NCBI RefSeq assembly: GCF_028682175.1
Contig: NZ_JANHKS010000025.1
Span: forward strand, 1 to 64,000
Direction of reading: 5' to 3'
Source of the DNA: Pseudomonas putida
GTDB taxonomy: Bacteria; Pseudomonadota; Gammaproteobacteria; Pseudomonadales; Pseudomonadaceae
DNA length: 64,000 nucleotides
The notes beneath the pieces were generated by a model. That model ran no database searches. It was not told the DNA's origin and saw only the letters and a program-made list of their open reading frames with translations. Shown here piece after piece: positions 9,356 to 17,444 of this stretch (position 1 is its first letter; each line of letters opens with the position of its first letter). The position numbers and the translations under genes are program-made.

Positions 9356-10702
9356 ATGAGTGCATCAGAAAGCGTCGGCCCACAGGCTTTGCCAGCCCTG
9401 CAGCAGCAGGTCGAGCAGATCGTCGCCGAAGCCAAACGCCAAGGCGCGAGTGCCTGTGAAGTCGCTGTGTCGCTTGAGCAGGGGCTGTCGACGTCGGTTC
9501 GCCAGCGCGAAGTCGAAACCGTCGAGTTCAACCGTGACCAGGGTTTTGGCATCACCTTGTATGTGGGCCACCGCAAAGGCTCGGCCAGCACCTCGGCCAG
9601 CGGCCCGGATGCCATTCGCGAAACCGTCGCGGCGGCACTGGCCATCGCCAAACACACCTCCGAAGACGAAAGCTCGGGCCTGGCCGATGCCGCGCTGATG
9701 GCCCGGGAACAACCGGATTTCGACCTGTTCCACCCCTGGGACATCACGCCTGAGCAGGCCATCGAGAAGGCGTTGATCTGCGAAGCGGCGGCATTCGACG
9801 CCGACAGCCGGATCAAGAACGCCGATGGCACCACCCTGAACGTGCATCAGGGCTGCCGCGTGTACGGCAACAGCCACGGCTTCATCGGCGGTTATGCATC
9901 GACGCGTCATAGCCTCAGTTGCGTGATGATCGCCGAAAAAGACGGCCAGATGCAGCGCGATTACTGGTACGACGTGAACCGTCAGGGCGAGCTGCTGATG
10001 GACGCCAGACTGATCGGCAAGAAGGCCGCGGAGCGCGCCGCGAGCCGCCTTGGCGCCCGCCCGGTGCCGACCTGCGAGGTGCCGGTGCTGTTTTCGGCGG
10101 AACTGGCGGGCGGGCTGTTCGGCAGTTTCCTGGGGGCGATTTCCGGCGGCAACCTGTACCGCAAGTCGTCGTTCCTCGAAGGCGCCATGGGCCAGCGGCT
10201 GTTCCCGGAGTGGATGACCATCGACGAACGCCCACACCTGATGCGCGCCATGGGCAGCGCGGCGTTCGACGGTGATGGCCTGGCGACCTACGCCAAGCCG
10301 TTCGTCGAAAACGGCGATCTGGTGTCCTACATCCTCAGCACTTACTCGGGCCGCAAGCTGGGCCTGCCAAGCACCGCCAACGCCGGCGGCGTGCACAACC
10401 TGTTCGTGTCCCACGGCACCGAAGACCAGGCCGCGCTGATCCGTCGCATGGGCCGTGGCCTGCTGGTCACCGAGCTGATGGGCAGCGGCCTGAACATGGT
10501 CACCGGTGACTATTCCCGAGGCGCGGCGGGTTACTGGGTCGAGAACGGCGAGATCCAGTTCGCCGTCCAGGAAGTGACCATTGCCGGCAACATGCGCGAC
10601 ATGTTCAAGCAGATCGTCGCCGTTGGCAGCGATCTGGAGATGCGCAGCAACATTCGCACGGGGTCTGTGCTGATCGAGAAGATGATGGTGGCGGGAAGCT
10701 GA
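9356..10702 (+). CDS. pmbA: Metalloprotease PmbA (TldE)
   Basis: 448 residues. Partner of TldD in the TldD/E protease; this subunit shares the fold but lacks the HExxxH zinc motif, and none is seen here. Family segments include FNRDQGFGITLYVGHRKGSAS near residues 59-79 and GRKLGLPSTANAGGVHNLF at about 332-350. GGAG lies upstream of the ATG. Its promoter must lie in the short gap to the divergent darP start. A strong terminator follows. Confidence 0.94.
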   Translation: MSASESVGPQALPALQQQVEQIVAEAKRQGASACEVAVSLEQGLSTSVRQREVETVEFNRDQGFGITLYVGHRKGSASTSASGPDAIRETVAAALAIAKHTSEDESSGLADAALMAREQPDFDLFHPWDITPEQAIEKALICEAAAFDADSRIKNADGTTLNVHQGCRVYGNSHGFIGGYASTRHSLSCVMIAEKDGQMQRDYWYDVNRQGELLMDARLIGKKAAERAASRLGARPVPTCEVPVLFSAELAGGLFGSFLGAISGGNLYRKSSFLEGAMGQRLFPEWMTIDERPHLMRAMGSAAFDGDGLATYAKPFVENGDLVSYILSTYSGRKLGLPSTANAGGVHNLFVSHGTEDQAALIRRMGRGLLVTELMGSGLNMVTGDYSRGAAGYWVENGEIQFAVQEVTIAGNMRDMFKQIVAVGSDLEMRSNIRTGSVLIEKMMVAGS

Positions 10703-10727
10703 ATTCCCCCGTTAACGCAGTAACCCA

Positions 10728-10761
10728 AAGGCCTGCCCCGGATTCGGTGCAGGCCTTTTTC
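10728..10761 (+). terminator. Rho-independent terminator of pmbA
   Basis: Stem AAGGCCTGC / GCAGGCCTT with a short loop and a T tract, 25 bases after the pmbA stop. Confidence 0.88.
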
Positions 10762-10794
10762 TTTGCCCGCAATTCTGAAACCGCCAAACGTCCT

Positions 10795-10881
10795 GTAGGA
10801 GTGAGCTTGCTCGCGATAGCGGTGTGGCATTCAGGCATGAGGCATCTGACACGACGCTATCGCGAGCAAGCTCACTCCTAC
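10795..10881. repeat. REP pair, GTAGGAG type
   Basis: Near-perfect inverted pair GTAGGAGTGAGCTTGCTCGC with its complement about 50 bases on, between the pmbA terminator and the Fur-box region. Confidence 0.9.
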
Positions 10882-10937
10882 AGGGTTGCGGTGTAACCAA
10901 CGCAATGTCGGGGTTGTTTTGATTCTTAAACTCATTT

Positions 10938-10956
10938 AATAATGAATATCATTCGC
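10938..10956. promoter_or_regulatory. Fur box upstream of fagA-fumC-orfX-sodA
   Basis: The 19-mer aataatgaatatcattcgc matches 14 of 19 positions of the classic Fur consensus, with a strong AATGA-N2-ATCATT core. It lies 18 bases before the fagA ATG. This operon is Fur-repressed in P. aeruginosa, so its products should rise under iron starvation. Confidence 0.8.
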
Positions 10957-10973
10957 TAAATGAGCCCGGGGTC

Positions 10974-11369
10974 ATGAGCACTGTCCTCCAAGAATCGCCT
11001 TACCTGGAAAACTGGCGCGCGCTGAGTTTGCGCGTGCGCTGCGCCGTGGCGCCGGACGAGCCGCGGGGCATCGAGCATTACTTGGCCGAAGGCCGGTATC
11101 TGGCGCGCTTCACGGCCACCCCGCAGACCCTCATCGCCGAAAGCACCTTCCGCCTGCTGCTCGACACCGCCCGTGACACCGCGTTGCCCTGGCACTGGCG
11201 CTGCCTGTGCCTGGATCAGGCATGGCGCCCGTTGCGCGACCTCAAGGTGCTCGCCCACAGCAATCATCAACGCCAACGCTGGCAGGCCTTCGCCCATCAA
11301 CTGGCGACCTGCGTGTTGCAGCCCTCGATTTCTCTCGCTGAACTGATGCAAGGATCTCTTGATGAGTAA
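10974..11369 (+). CDS. fagA: Fur-associated protein FagA
   Basis: 131 residues. FagA is a small protein of unknown activity that heads the Fur-controlled fagA-fumC-orfX-sodA operon in Pseudomonas. It is rich in Arg, Leu and Trp with no signal peptide or membrane helix, so probably cytoplasmic. Assignment rests on position (directly behind a Fur box, overlapping fumC by 8 bases), size and composition rather than on a domain. Translational coupling to fumC is likely. Confidence 0.8.
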   Translation: MSTVLQESPYLENWRALSLRVRCAVAPDEPRGIEHYLAEGRYLARFTATPQTLIAESTFRLLLDTARDTALPWHWRCLCLDQAWRPLRDLKVLAHSNHQRQRWQAFAHQLATCVLQPSISLAELMQGSLDE

Positions 11370-12738
11370 TACCCGTATTGAACGCGACAGCATGGGCGAG
11401 TTGCAGGTCCCGACCGAGGCCCTGTATGGCGCGCAGACCCAGCGTGCGGTGAACAACTTCCCGATCAGCCAGCTGCGCATGCCGGCCCAGTTCGTCCGTG
11501 CGTTGCTGCTGGCCAAGTCCGCTGCCGCCCAGGCCAACCTCGAACTCAAGCAGATCAGCGAAGGCCAGAGCAAAGCCATCGTCACCGCCTGCAAGGAACT
11601 GCTGTCAGGCGACTACATGGCGCATTTTCCGGTGGACGTGTTCCAGACCGGCTCCGGCACCAGCACCAACATGAACGCCAACGAGGTGATCGCGACCCTC
11701 GCCAGCCGTGTGCTGGGCGAGCCGGTGAATGCCAACGATCACGTCAACTGCGGCCAGAGCAGCAACGACATCATCCCGACCACCATCCACGTCAGCGCCG
11801 CGCTGGCGATCCATGAGCAGCTGTTGCCGGCGCTGGCGCACCTGATCCAGGTCACCGAGCGCAAGGCCGAACAGGTTCACTCGTTCGTCAAGACCGGCCG
11901 CACGCACCTGATGGACGCCATGCCGGTGCGCATGAGCCAGGTCCTCAACGGCTGGGCGCAACAGCTCAAGGCCAACGTCGAACACATCGAGAACCTGCTG
12001 CCCAGCCTTCAGGCGCTGGCTCAGGGCGGCACCGCCGTGGGCACCGGCATCAATGCTCACCCTGAATTCGCTTCGCGCTTTGCCGGCCATCTGAGTCGCC
12101 TGAGCGAAGTCGGCTTCGTGCCGGGCAAGGACCTGTTCGCGCTGATCGGCTCGCAAGACACCGCCGTTGCAGTCTCCGGCCAGCTCAAGGCCACTGCCGT
12201 GTCCCTGATGAAAATCGCCAACGACCTGCGCTGGATGAACTCCGGCCCCCTGGCAGGCCTTGGCGAGATCGAACTGGAAGCCCTGCAGCCGGGCTCCTCG
12301 ATCATGCCAGGCAAGGTCAACCCGGTGATTCCGGAAGCCACCGCCATGGTTGCCGCGCAAGTCATCGGCAACGATGCGGCGATCACCGTCGCGGGGCAGT
12401 CGGGCAACTTCGAGCTGAACGTGATGCTGCCGATCATCGCCCACAACCTGCTGCAAAGCATCGAGCTGCTGGCCAACTCCAGCCGCCTGCTGGCGGACAA
12501 GGCCATCGCCACCTTCAAGGTCAGCGAAGCCAAGCTCAAGGAAGCCTTGTCGCGCAACCCGATTCTGGTCACCGCGCTGAACCCGATCATCGGCTACCAG
12601 AAGGCTGCGCACATCGCCAAGACCGCCTACAGCGAAGGTCGGCCGATCATCGACGTGGCCCTTGAGCACACCGAGCTTGATCGCGCCCAGCTGGAAACCC
12701 TGCTCAACCCGGAAAAACTCACTGCCGGCGGGATCTGA
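11362..12738 (+). CDS. fumC: Class II fumarate hydratase FumC (iron-independent)
   Basis: 458 residues. It converts fumarate to L-malate in the TCA cycle without an Fe-S cluster, so it can replace class I fumarase when iron is scarce. The superfamily signature GSSIMPGKVNP is present with catalytic-loop serines 312-313; the upstream SGTSTNMNANEV and GRTHLMDAMP regions are intact. ATG chosen because the frame starts conserved MSNTRIERDSMGE; a TTG one codon upstream is also open. It overlaps fagA and lies behind the Fur box, in accord with an iron-sparing role. Confidence 0.96.
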   Translation: MSNTRIERDSMGELQVPTEALYGAQTQRAVNNFPISQLRMPAQFVRALLLAKSAAAQANLELKQISEGQSKAIVTACKELLSGDYMAHFPVDVFQTGSGTSTNMNANEVIATLASRVLGEPVNANDHVNCGQSSNDIIPTTIHVSAALAIHEQLLPALAHLIQVTERKAEQVHSFVKTGRTHLMDAMPVRMSQVLNGWAQQLKANVEHIENLLPSLQALAQGGTAVGTGINAHPEFASRFAGHLSRLSEVGFVPGKDLFALIGSQDTAVAVSGQLKATAVSLMKIANDLRWMNSGPLAGLGEIELEALQPGSSIMPGKVNPVIPEATAMVAAQVIGNDAAITVAGQSGNFELNVMLPIIAHNLLQSIELLANSSRLLADKAIATFKVSEAKLKEALSRNPILVTALNPIIGYQKAAHIAKTAYSEGRPIIDVALEHTELDRAQLETLLNPEKLTAGGI

Positions 12739-12781
12739 CCCGCCGTCGCCACCACCCACGCACCGTCTCAGGAGACGCGCC

Positions 12782-13243
12782 ATGGAGCATTGGAAAAGCA
12801 CCATTCTCAAAGGCAATAGCTGTTTCAACCGTGGCGACCTGATCGACGCACGCGAGCTGTACCTGCAAGCGCTGGCGCTGGCCCAGGTGCTGCTCGAGCG
12901 CTGGAGCGACCCGGACGAGGCGGTGGCGGCGTTCGTGATTTCCCACCACAACCTGGCGGACCTGCACCTGAGCCTCAATCAACCGGAGGAGAGCGCCGAG
13001 TACCTGTGCTCGGCGCACCAGCGGCTGTTGCAGGTGATCCAGAACCAGCGCCTGAGCGCGGGCTTGCGTCAGGCCGCGTTCCGCCACAGCAACAAGACCT
13101 ACAGCGAACTGTTGGGCTTCATCAACGAACACGGTGAATACCCACGCACCCATCGCCTGCTCAACAGCAGCGGCGAACACTCACGCTCGGCGCTACAGCG
13201 CAACGCCGCTGCCGCCGGCACCTTGTCCTTCGGAGTCCATTGA
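12782..13243 (+). CDS. OrfX, conserved protein between fumC and sodA
   Basis: 153 residues, the open frame known as orfX in the P. aeruginosa fag operon; function unknown. The sequence is helical with TPR-like character: a GDLIDARELYLQALALAQVLLERW unit, then FVISHHNLADLHLSLNQPEESAEYLCSAH, suggesting two or three helix-turn-helix repeats able to bind a partner protein. No signal peptide. GGAG precedes the ATG, 43 bases after fumC; the stop falls one base before the sodA ATG (TGATATG), so it is tightly coupled to sodA. It might help metal loading or assembly of a neighbour, but that is a guess. Confidence 0.8.
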   Translation: MEHWKSTILKGNSCFNRGDLIDARELYLQALALAQVLLERWSDPDEAVAAFVISHHNLADLHLSLNQPEESAEYLCSAHQRLLQVIQNQRLSAGLRQAAFRHSNKTYSELLGFINEHGEYPRTHRLLNSSGEHSRSALQRNAAAAGTLSFGVH

Positions 13244-13244
13244 T

Positions 13245-13856
13245 ATGCCGTATACCTTGCCTGCCTTGCCATACGCCTACGATGCCCTTGAGCCGCACAT
13301 CGATGCGCAGACCATGGAAATCCATTACACCAAGCACCACCAGACCTACATCAACAACCTCAATGCCGCTGTTGACGGCACCGAGTACGCCGAGTGGCCC
13401 ATCGAGAAACTGGTGGCCAGCGTCGGCCAGCTTCCTGAAAAACTGCGTCCGGCGGTGATCAACCAGGGCGGCGGTCACGCCAACCACTCGCTGTTCTGGG
13501 AAGTGATGAGCCCTAAAGGCGGCGGTCTGCCGACGGGTGCGCTGGCCAAGGCCATCGATGAGCAACTGGGCGGCATCGAAGCGTTCAAGGACGCCTTCAC
13601 CAAGGCTGCGCTGACCCGTTTCGGCAGCGGCTGGGCCTGGCTGAGCGTTACTCCCCAGAAAAAACTGGTCGTGGAAAGCAGCGGCAACCAGGACAGCCCG
13701 TTGATGAACGGCAACACGCCGATCCTCGGCCTGGACGTCTGGGAGCACGCCTACTACCTGCGCTACCAGAACCGTCGCCCGGAATACATCGCCGCCTTCT
13801 ACAACGTCGTCAACTGGGACGAAGTGGCCAAGCGTTACAGCGCTGCGATTTCTTGA
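13245..13856 (+). CDS. sodA: Manganese superoxide dismutase
   Basis: 203 residues, cytoplasmic; dismutates superoxide. Metal ligands are visible: H27 (EIHYTKHHQTY), the GGHANHSLFW His, and Asp and His in DVWEHAYYLRYQNRR. The NQDSPL segment carries the glutamine typical of Mn enzymes rather than the Ala/His context of Fe enzymes. Last of the classic Fur-controlled genes; making a Mn enzyme when iron is low fits. Start chosen at conserved MPYTLPALPY. Confidence 0.96.
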   Translation: MPYTLPALPYAYDALEPHIDAQTMEIHYTKHHQTYINNLNAAVDGTEYAEWPIEKLVASVGQLPEKLRPAVINQGGGHANHSLFWEVMSPKGGGLPTGALAKAIDEQLGGIEAFKDAFTKAALTRFGSGWAWLSVTPQKKLVVESSGNQDSPLMNGNTPILGLDVWEHAYYLRYQNRRPEYIAAFYNVVNWDEVAKRYSAAIS

Positions 13857-13881
13857 ATTCACAACAATAAGCAGGCGATCT

Positions 13882-14769
13882 ATGCGCTCGGAATTCCTCA
13901 CTATCGGCAGCGTCAGGCTGTTGCGTCTGGCCTTGGGTTCATTTTTGCTGTTGGCCGGCACAGGGCTGCTGATTGCCCAGGGTTTGTCCTGGTTGAGCCT
14001 GGAACCCAGGATGCTTCGAGCGCTGGAAGGCGGTGCGATGTGCGCCTTGGGCACGGCTCTGGGCGCGGTGCCGGTGCTGGTGATCCGGGGGATGCCGGTG
14101 GCGGTGGCCGACGCATTGCTGGGATTCGGCGCAGGCATCATGCTCGCCGCCACGGCCTTTTCCCTGATCGTGCCGGGCCTGGGCGCTGCCCAAGGCCTGG
14201 GCTTTACCCCATGGGGCGCAGGTGCCTTGGTCAGTGCCGGCATTCTTGCTGGCGCCGTGGGGCTGTTCATCGTCGACACCCTGGTGTCTCAGGGGCCGCA
14301 CTTATCGGACGTGGCCGAAAAACCGGCCATTCCCTCGAATATCTGGCTGTTTGTCATCGCCATCATTGCTCACAACATTCCGGAAGGCATGGCGGTGGGC
14401 GTGTCGGCGGGCGGCGGCCTGGCCCACGCCGACAGCCTGGCGATGGGTATCGCCTTGCAGGACGTACCCGAAGGGCTGGTGATTGCACTGGTGCTGGCGG
14501 CGGCGGGCATGTCCCGGCTCAACGCCTTTCTGATCGGCGCGGCTTCCGGGCTGGTGGAGCCGGTGTTTGCCGTGCTGTGCGCCTGGCTCGTTGAAGTCGC
14601 CGCGATGTTGCTGCCGGTGGGCCTGGCGATGGCGGCCGGTGCGATGTTGTTGGTGGTGGTGCACGAAATCATCCCCGAGTCCCGCCGCAACGGCCACGAC
14701 AAGATCGCCAGCTTCGGGCTGCTGGTGGGGTTCTGCCTGATGATGGTGATGGATACTGCATTGGCTTGA
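13882..14769 (+). CDS. ZIP family divalent metal transporter
   Basis: 295 residues with about eight hydrophobic segments. ZIP proteins import Zn, Mn or Fe; this one has the TM4 motif HNIPEGMAVG and the TM5 motif QDVPEGL, the GufA-type variant in which the first His of TM5 is replaced, plus HEIIPESRR later. It starts only 25 bases after sodA with no terminator between, so it probably belongs to the fag operon. Manganese import for SodA is an attractive inference; zinc or iron cannot be excluded from sequence. Confidence 0.85.
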   Translation: MRSEFLTIGSVRLLRLALGSFLLLAGTGLLIAQGLSWLSLEPRMLRALEGGAMCALGTALGAVPVLVIRGMPVAVADALLGFGAGIMLAATAFSLIVPGLGAAQGLGFTPWGAGALVSAGILAGAVGLFIVDTLVSQGPHLSDVAEKPAIPSNIWLFVIAIIAHNIPEGMAVGVSAGGGLAHADSLAMGIALQDVPEGLVIALVLAAAGMSRLNAFLIGAASGLVEPVFAVLCAWLVEVAAMLLPVGLAMAAGAMLLVVVHEIIPESRRNGHDKIASFGLLVGFCLMMVMDTALA

Positions 14770-14785
14770 TTGCGCCACAACACTT

Positions 14786-14872
14786 GTAGGAGTGAGCTTG
14801 CTCGCGATTGCGGTGTGTCAGATATCCATTCAGGGACAGACACGCCGCTATCGCGAGCAAGCTCACTCCTAC
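14786..14872. repeat. REP pair, GTAGGAG type
   Basis: Inverted GTAGGAGTGAGCTTGCTCGC copies in the gap between the ZIP gene and phnA. Confidence 0.9.
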
Positions 14873-14902
14873 AGGGTTTGCGTCTCAGGTAAGAAAAACC
14901 CT

Positions 14903-14908
14903 TATAAT
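14903..14908 (+). promoter_or_regulatory. Candidate -10 box of the phnA-like gene
   Basis: A perfect TATAAT lies 35 bases before the GTG start. No good -35 element is spaced 16-18 bases upstream, so this is a weak call. Confidence 0.4.
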
Positions 14909-14942
14909 CGCGCGCCTATTCCATTGTGATGCGAGATCCATC

Positions 14943-15281
14943 GTGAGCTTACCGCCGTGCCCCAAATGCAATTCCGAGTACACCTACGAAGACGGCGCCC
15001 AGCTCGTCTGCCCGGAATGCGCCCATGAGTGGTCCGCCAACGGCGCGGCTGACGCGGACGATGATGTGAAAATCATCAAGGATGCGGTAGGCAACACGCT
15101 GCAGGACGGCGACACGGTGACCGTCATCAAGGACCTGAAGGTCAAGGGCTCGTCCCTGGTGGTCAAGGTCGGCACCAAGGTCAAGAACATCCGCCTGGTC
15201 GATGGCGACCACGACATCGATTGCAAGATCGACGGGATTGGCGCGATGAAGCTCAAGTCCGAGTTCGTGAAGAAGGGCTAA
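14943..15281 (+). CDS. yjdM: PhnA/YjdM family zinc-ribbon protein
   Basis: 112 residues, GTG start. Four cysteines C6, C9, C23 and C26 (CPKC-CPEC) form an N-terminal zinc ribbon, followed by the PhnA C-terminal beta domain (DGDTVTVIKDLKVKGSS, ending KSEFVKKG). Older annotation as alkylphosphonate uptake protein is not supported by function; E. coli YjdM is of uncertain role. The GTG was chosen because the conserved SLPPCPKC begins here and upstream in-frame sequence is REP DNA. Confidence 0.88.
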   Translation: MSLPPCPKCNSEYTYEDGAQLVCPECAHEWSANGAADADDDVKIIKDAVGNTLQDGDTVTVIKDLKVKGSSLVVKVGTKVKNIRLVDGDHDIDCKIDGIGAMKLKSEFVKKG

Positions 15282-15289
15282 TGCTTTGC

Positions 15290-15355
15290 GTAGCAGCACG
15301 GCTTGCCGGCGGGGGCGTCCTCAAGAATGTCCCCGCCGGCAAGCCGTGCTGCTAC
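15290..15355. repeat. Palindromic repeat, GTAGCAGCACGG type
   Basis: Second intergenic palindrome family: GTAGCAGCACGGCTTGCCGG and its exact complement enclose about 20 bases. It lies between convergent phnA and the sensor kinase gene. Confidence 0.88.
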
Positions 15356-15372
15356 GGGTCAGTGTGCAATCC

Positions 15373-16737
15373 TCAAATCGGCAGGTTGATCCCGAAGGTA
15401 TTCACGCCCTGTTCGCTGCGGGCGAAGACCGTGCCGCCGTGCATCAGCGCAATGGCCTTGACGATCGCCAGTCCCAGCCCGTGATTCCCCCCGCTGTTGG
15501 TGCGTGAAGCATCGACCCGGTAAAAGCGCTCGAATAGCTTGGGCAGGTGCTCGCCGGAAATCTGCGCGCCAGGGTTGGCGACGCCGATGCTCACATGATG
15601 ACCTTCGTCGCTGATGTCCACGTGAATGGTCTGCCCAGGCAAGGTGTGCTGCACGGCGTTGTGCACCAGATTGATCAGCGCGCGTCGCAAGTGCGCTTTC
15701 TCGATGGGTGCACAGGCGTCGCCCCGGACCTCGACCTGAACCTGTGCGTCTTCCAGAATGAAATCCAGGTAATCCAGGGTTTTCGCCACTTCCCCGGCCA
15801 GGGATGCCTGGGTCAGTTCCGTAGCCTTGCTGCCCTGATCGGCGCTGGCCAGGAACAGCATGTCGTTGATGATCGAGCGCAGCCGTTCCAGTTCTTCCAG
15901 GTTTGATTGCAGCACCTCGAAATAATGCTCCGCCGAACGTCCCCGCGTCAGCGCCACCTGCGTCTGGCCGATCAGGTTGGTCAGCGGCGAGCGCAGTTCA
16001 TGGGCGACGTCGGCGTTGAACCCTTCCAGTCGCGCATAGGCCTGCTCGACCCGCTCCAGCGTCGAGTTGAACGAGGTGACGAACTGGTCCAGTTCAGGCG
16101 GCAGTGCAGACAACTGCAAACGGCCGGACAGCCTGGGAGGTGCCAGTTTGCGCGCTTCCAGCGACAGGGCGTACAGCGGTTTCAGACCGATCCGCGTCAC
16201 CCAGTAACCCAATGCCGACGCCAGAGCGATGCCAATCGCCGCCAGGCTGATGAGCGCGATCAGCAGCGAGTGCTGGGCTTGGCGGAACGTCTCGGTGTCA
16301 ATGGCGGTAAGGAATCGCAGGGGCGGGCGCTGATCCTTGGCCGGGAATTCGCTGACCAGCACCTTGAACGGGTAATCGTGATCGCTCAGCAAAAGGTCGC
16401 GCATGCCCAATGGTCCACGGGCGAATTCGCGGATAGCAGGGCCGGGGTTACCGAACTCGTAAGAGGGATTGTCGCTGACGACCCAGAATCGCAACCGCTT
16501 GTCTTCCTCGCTGAGCAGCTTGAGCTTGGTGCTGAGTTTGCCCCAGTGCTCAAGATCACCGAAACGCTGCACCTGTGATTCCAGCACGCTGTAACGGGCA
16601 TCGACTTCAGCCTGAGGCAGCAACCCAAGGTTCTTGCCCACCTGCAGGTAGAGCGCCCAGCCGATCAGCAGGAACACCAGCAGCGCCACCAGGGCAAACA
16701 GGCCGGACAGGCGCAGGGCGATGGAGTTGCTAGACAC
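15373..16737 (-). CDS. Heavy-metal-type sensor histidine kinase (CusS/CopS family)
   Basis: 454 residues. Inner-membrane kinase with a transmembrane helix at about residues 8-28, a periplasmic sensor of about 130 residues, a second helix near 157-180, HAMP, the H-box FNADVAHELRSPLTN, and a full ATPase part with an N-box (INLVHNAVQH) and G-box (GLGLAIVKAI). The GTG start (VSSNSIALRL) overlaps the response regulator stop by 8 bases; a longer in-frame extension would fully overlap the regulator and is rejected. It phosphorylates the adjacent regulator. The periplasmic part lacks an obvious His/Met copper motif, so the signal is unknown. Confidence 0.9.
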   Translation of the reverse strand: MSSNSIALRLSGLFALVALLVFLLIGWALYLQVGKNLGLLPQAEVDARYSVLESQVQRFGDLEHWGKLSTKLKLLSEEDKRLRFWVVSDNPSYEFGNPGPAIREFARGPLGMRDLLLSDHDYPFKVLVSEFPAKDQRPPLRFLTAIDTETFRQAQHSLLIALISLAAIGIALASALGYWVTRIGLKPLYALSLEARKLAPPRLSGRLQLSALPPELDQFVTSFNSTLERVEQAYARLEGFNADVAHELRSPLTNLIGQTQVALTRGRSAEHYFEVLQSNLEELERLRSIINDMLFLASADQGSKATELTQASLAGEVAKTLDYLDFILEDAQVQVEVRGDACAPIEKAHLRRALINLVHNAVQHTLPGQTIHVDISDEGHHVSIGVANPGAQISGEHLPKLFERFYRVDASRTNSGGNHGLGLAIVKAIALMHGGTVFARSEQGVNTFGINLPI

Positions 16738-17404
16738 GACGGCTCTCCAGCACATACCCCATGCCGCGGATGGTGTGCAGCAGTTTCTGCTCGAACGGGC
16801 CGTCGAGCTTGGCCCGCAGGCGCTTGATCGCCACCTCGACCACGTTGGCGTCACTGTCGAAATTGATGTCCCAGACCATCTCGGCAATCGAGGTTTTCGA
16901 GAGGATTTCCCCGTGGCGCCGCGCCAGCACGCTGAGCAGCGAAAACTCCTTGGCGGTCAGGTCCAGGCGAGCGCCCGCACGGGTGGCCTTGCGGCTGATC
17001 AGGTCGATCCACAGGTCGGCGATGCTGATCTGCACCGGCTCGTGGCCGCCGCTGCGGCGGGTCAGGGCCTGCAGGCGCGCCACCAGTTCCAGGAATGAAA
17101 ACGGCTTGCCCAGGTAGTCGTCGGCGCCCTCGCGCAGGCCGCGAATACGGTCGTCGACGTTTTCCCGCGCGGTGAGCATGATCACCGGCGTCTGCTTGCG
17201 CGCGCGCAGGGCCCGCAGCACGCCGTAGCCGTCCAGGCCGGGCAGCATGACGTCGAGGATGATCACCCCGTACTCGCCTTCCAGCGCCATGTGCAGGCCT
17301 TCGATGCCATCGCGCGCGACATCGGTGGTGTAACCCTGTTCGGTGAGGCCGCGATGCAGGTAGTCGGCGGTCTTCTCTTCGTCTTCGATAATCAGGACAC
17401 GCAT
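16730..17404 (-). CDS. OmpR-family response regulator, heavy-metal subclass (CusR/CopR-like)
   Basis: 224 residues. Receiver domain 1-115 with acceptor D51 (IILDVMLPG) and acidic pair in IIEDEE; winged-helix DNA-binding domain about 125-222 with the RHGEILSKTSIAEMVWDINFDSDANVVEVAIKRLR signature of the heavy-metal branch (quoted as the region 159-195). It starts 40 bases after the RND permease stop on the same strand, so it is probably in one transcript with the pump and regulates it. Related family members bind copper-responsive promoters; here the pump is of drug type, so the inducer is uncertain. Confidence 0.9.
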   Translation of the reverse strand: MRVLIIEDEEKTADYLHRGLTEQGYTTDVARDGIEGLHMALEGEYGVIILDVMLPGLDGYGVLRALRARKQTPVIMLTARENVDDRIRGLREGADDYLGKPFSFLELVARLQALTRRSGGHEPVQISIADLWIDLISRKATRAGARLDLTAKEFSLLSVLARRHGEILSKTSIAEMVWDINFDSDANVVEVAIKRLRAKLDGPFEQKLLHTIRGMGYVLESRRV

Positions 17405-17444
17405 GGGTGCACTCTCAATTCTCTGGTGCTCACTTCTCTGATGC

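Noticed and set aside
14943..15281. Alkylphosphonate uptake function for the PhnA-like protein
   Set aside because: The old name is historical; no phn genes are near and the fold is a zinc-ribbon plus beta domain.
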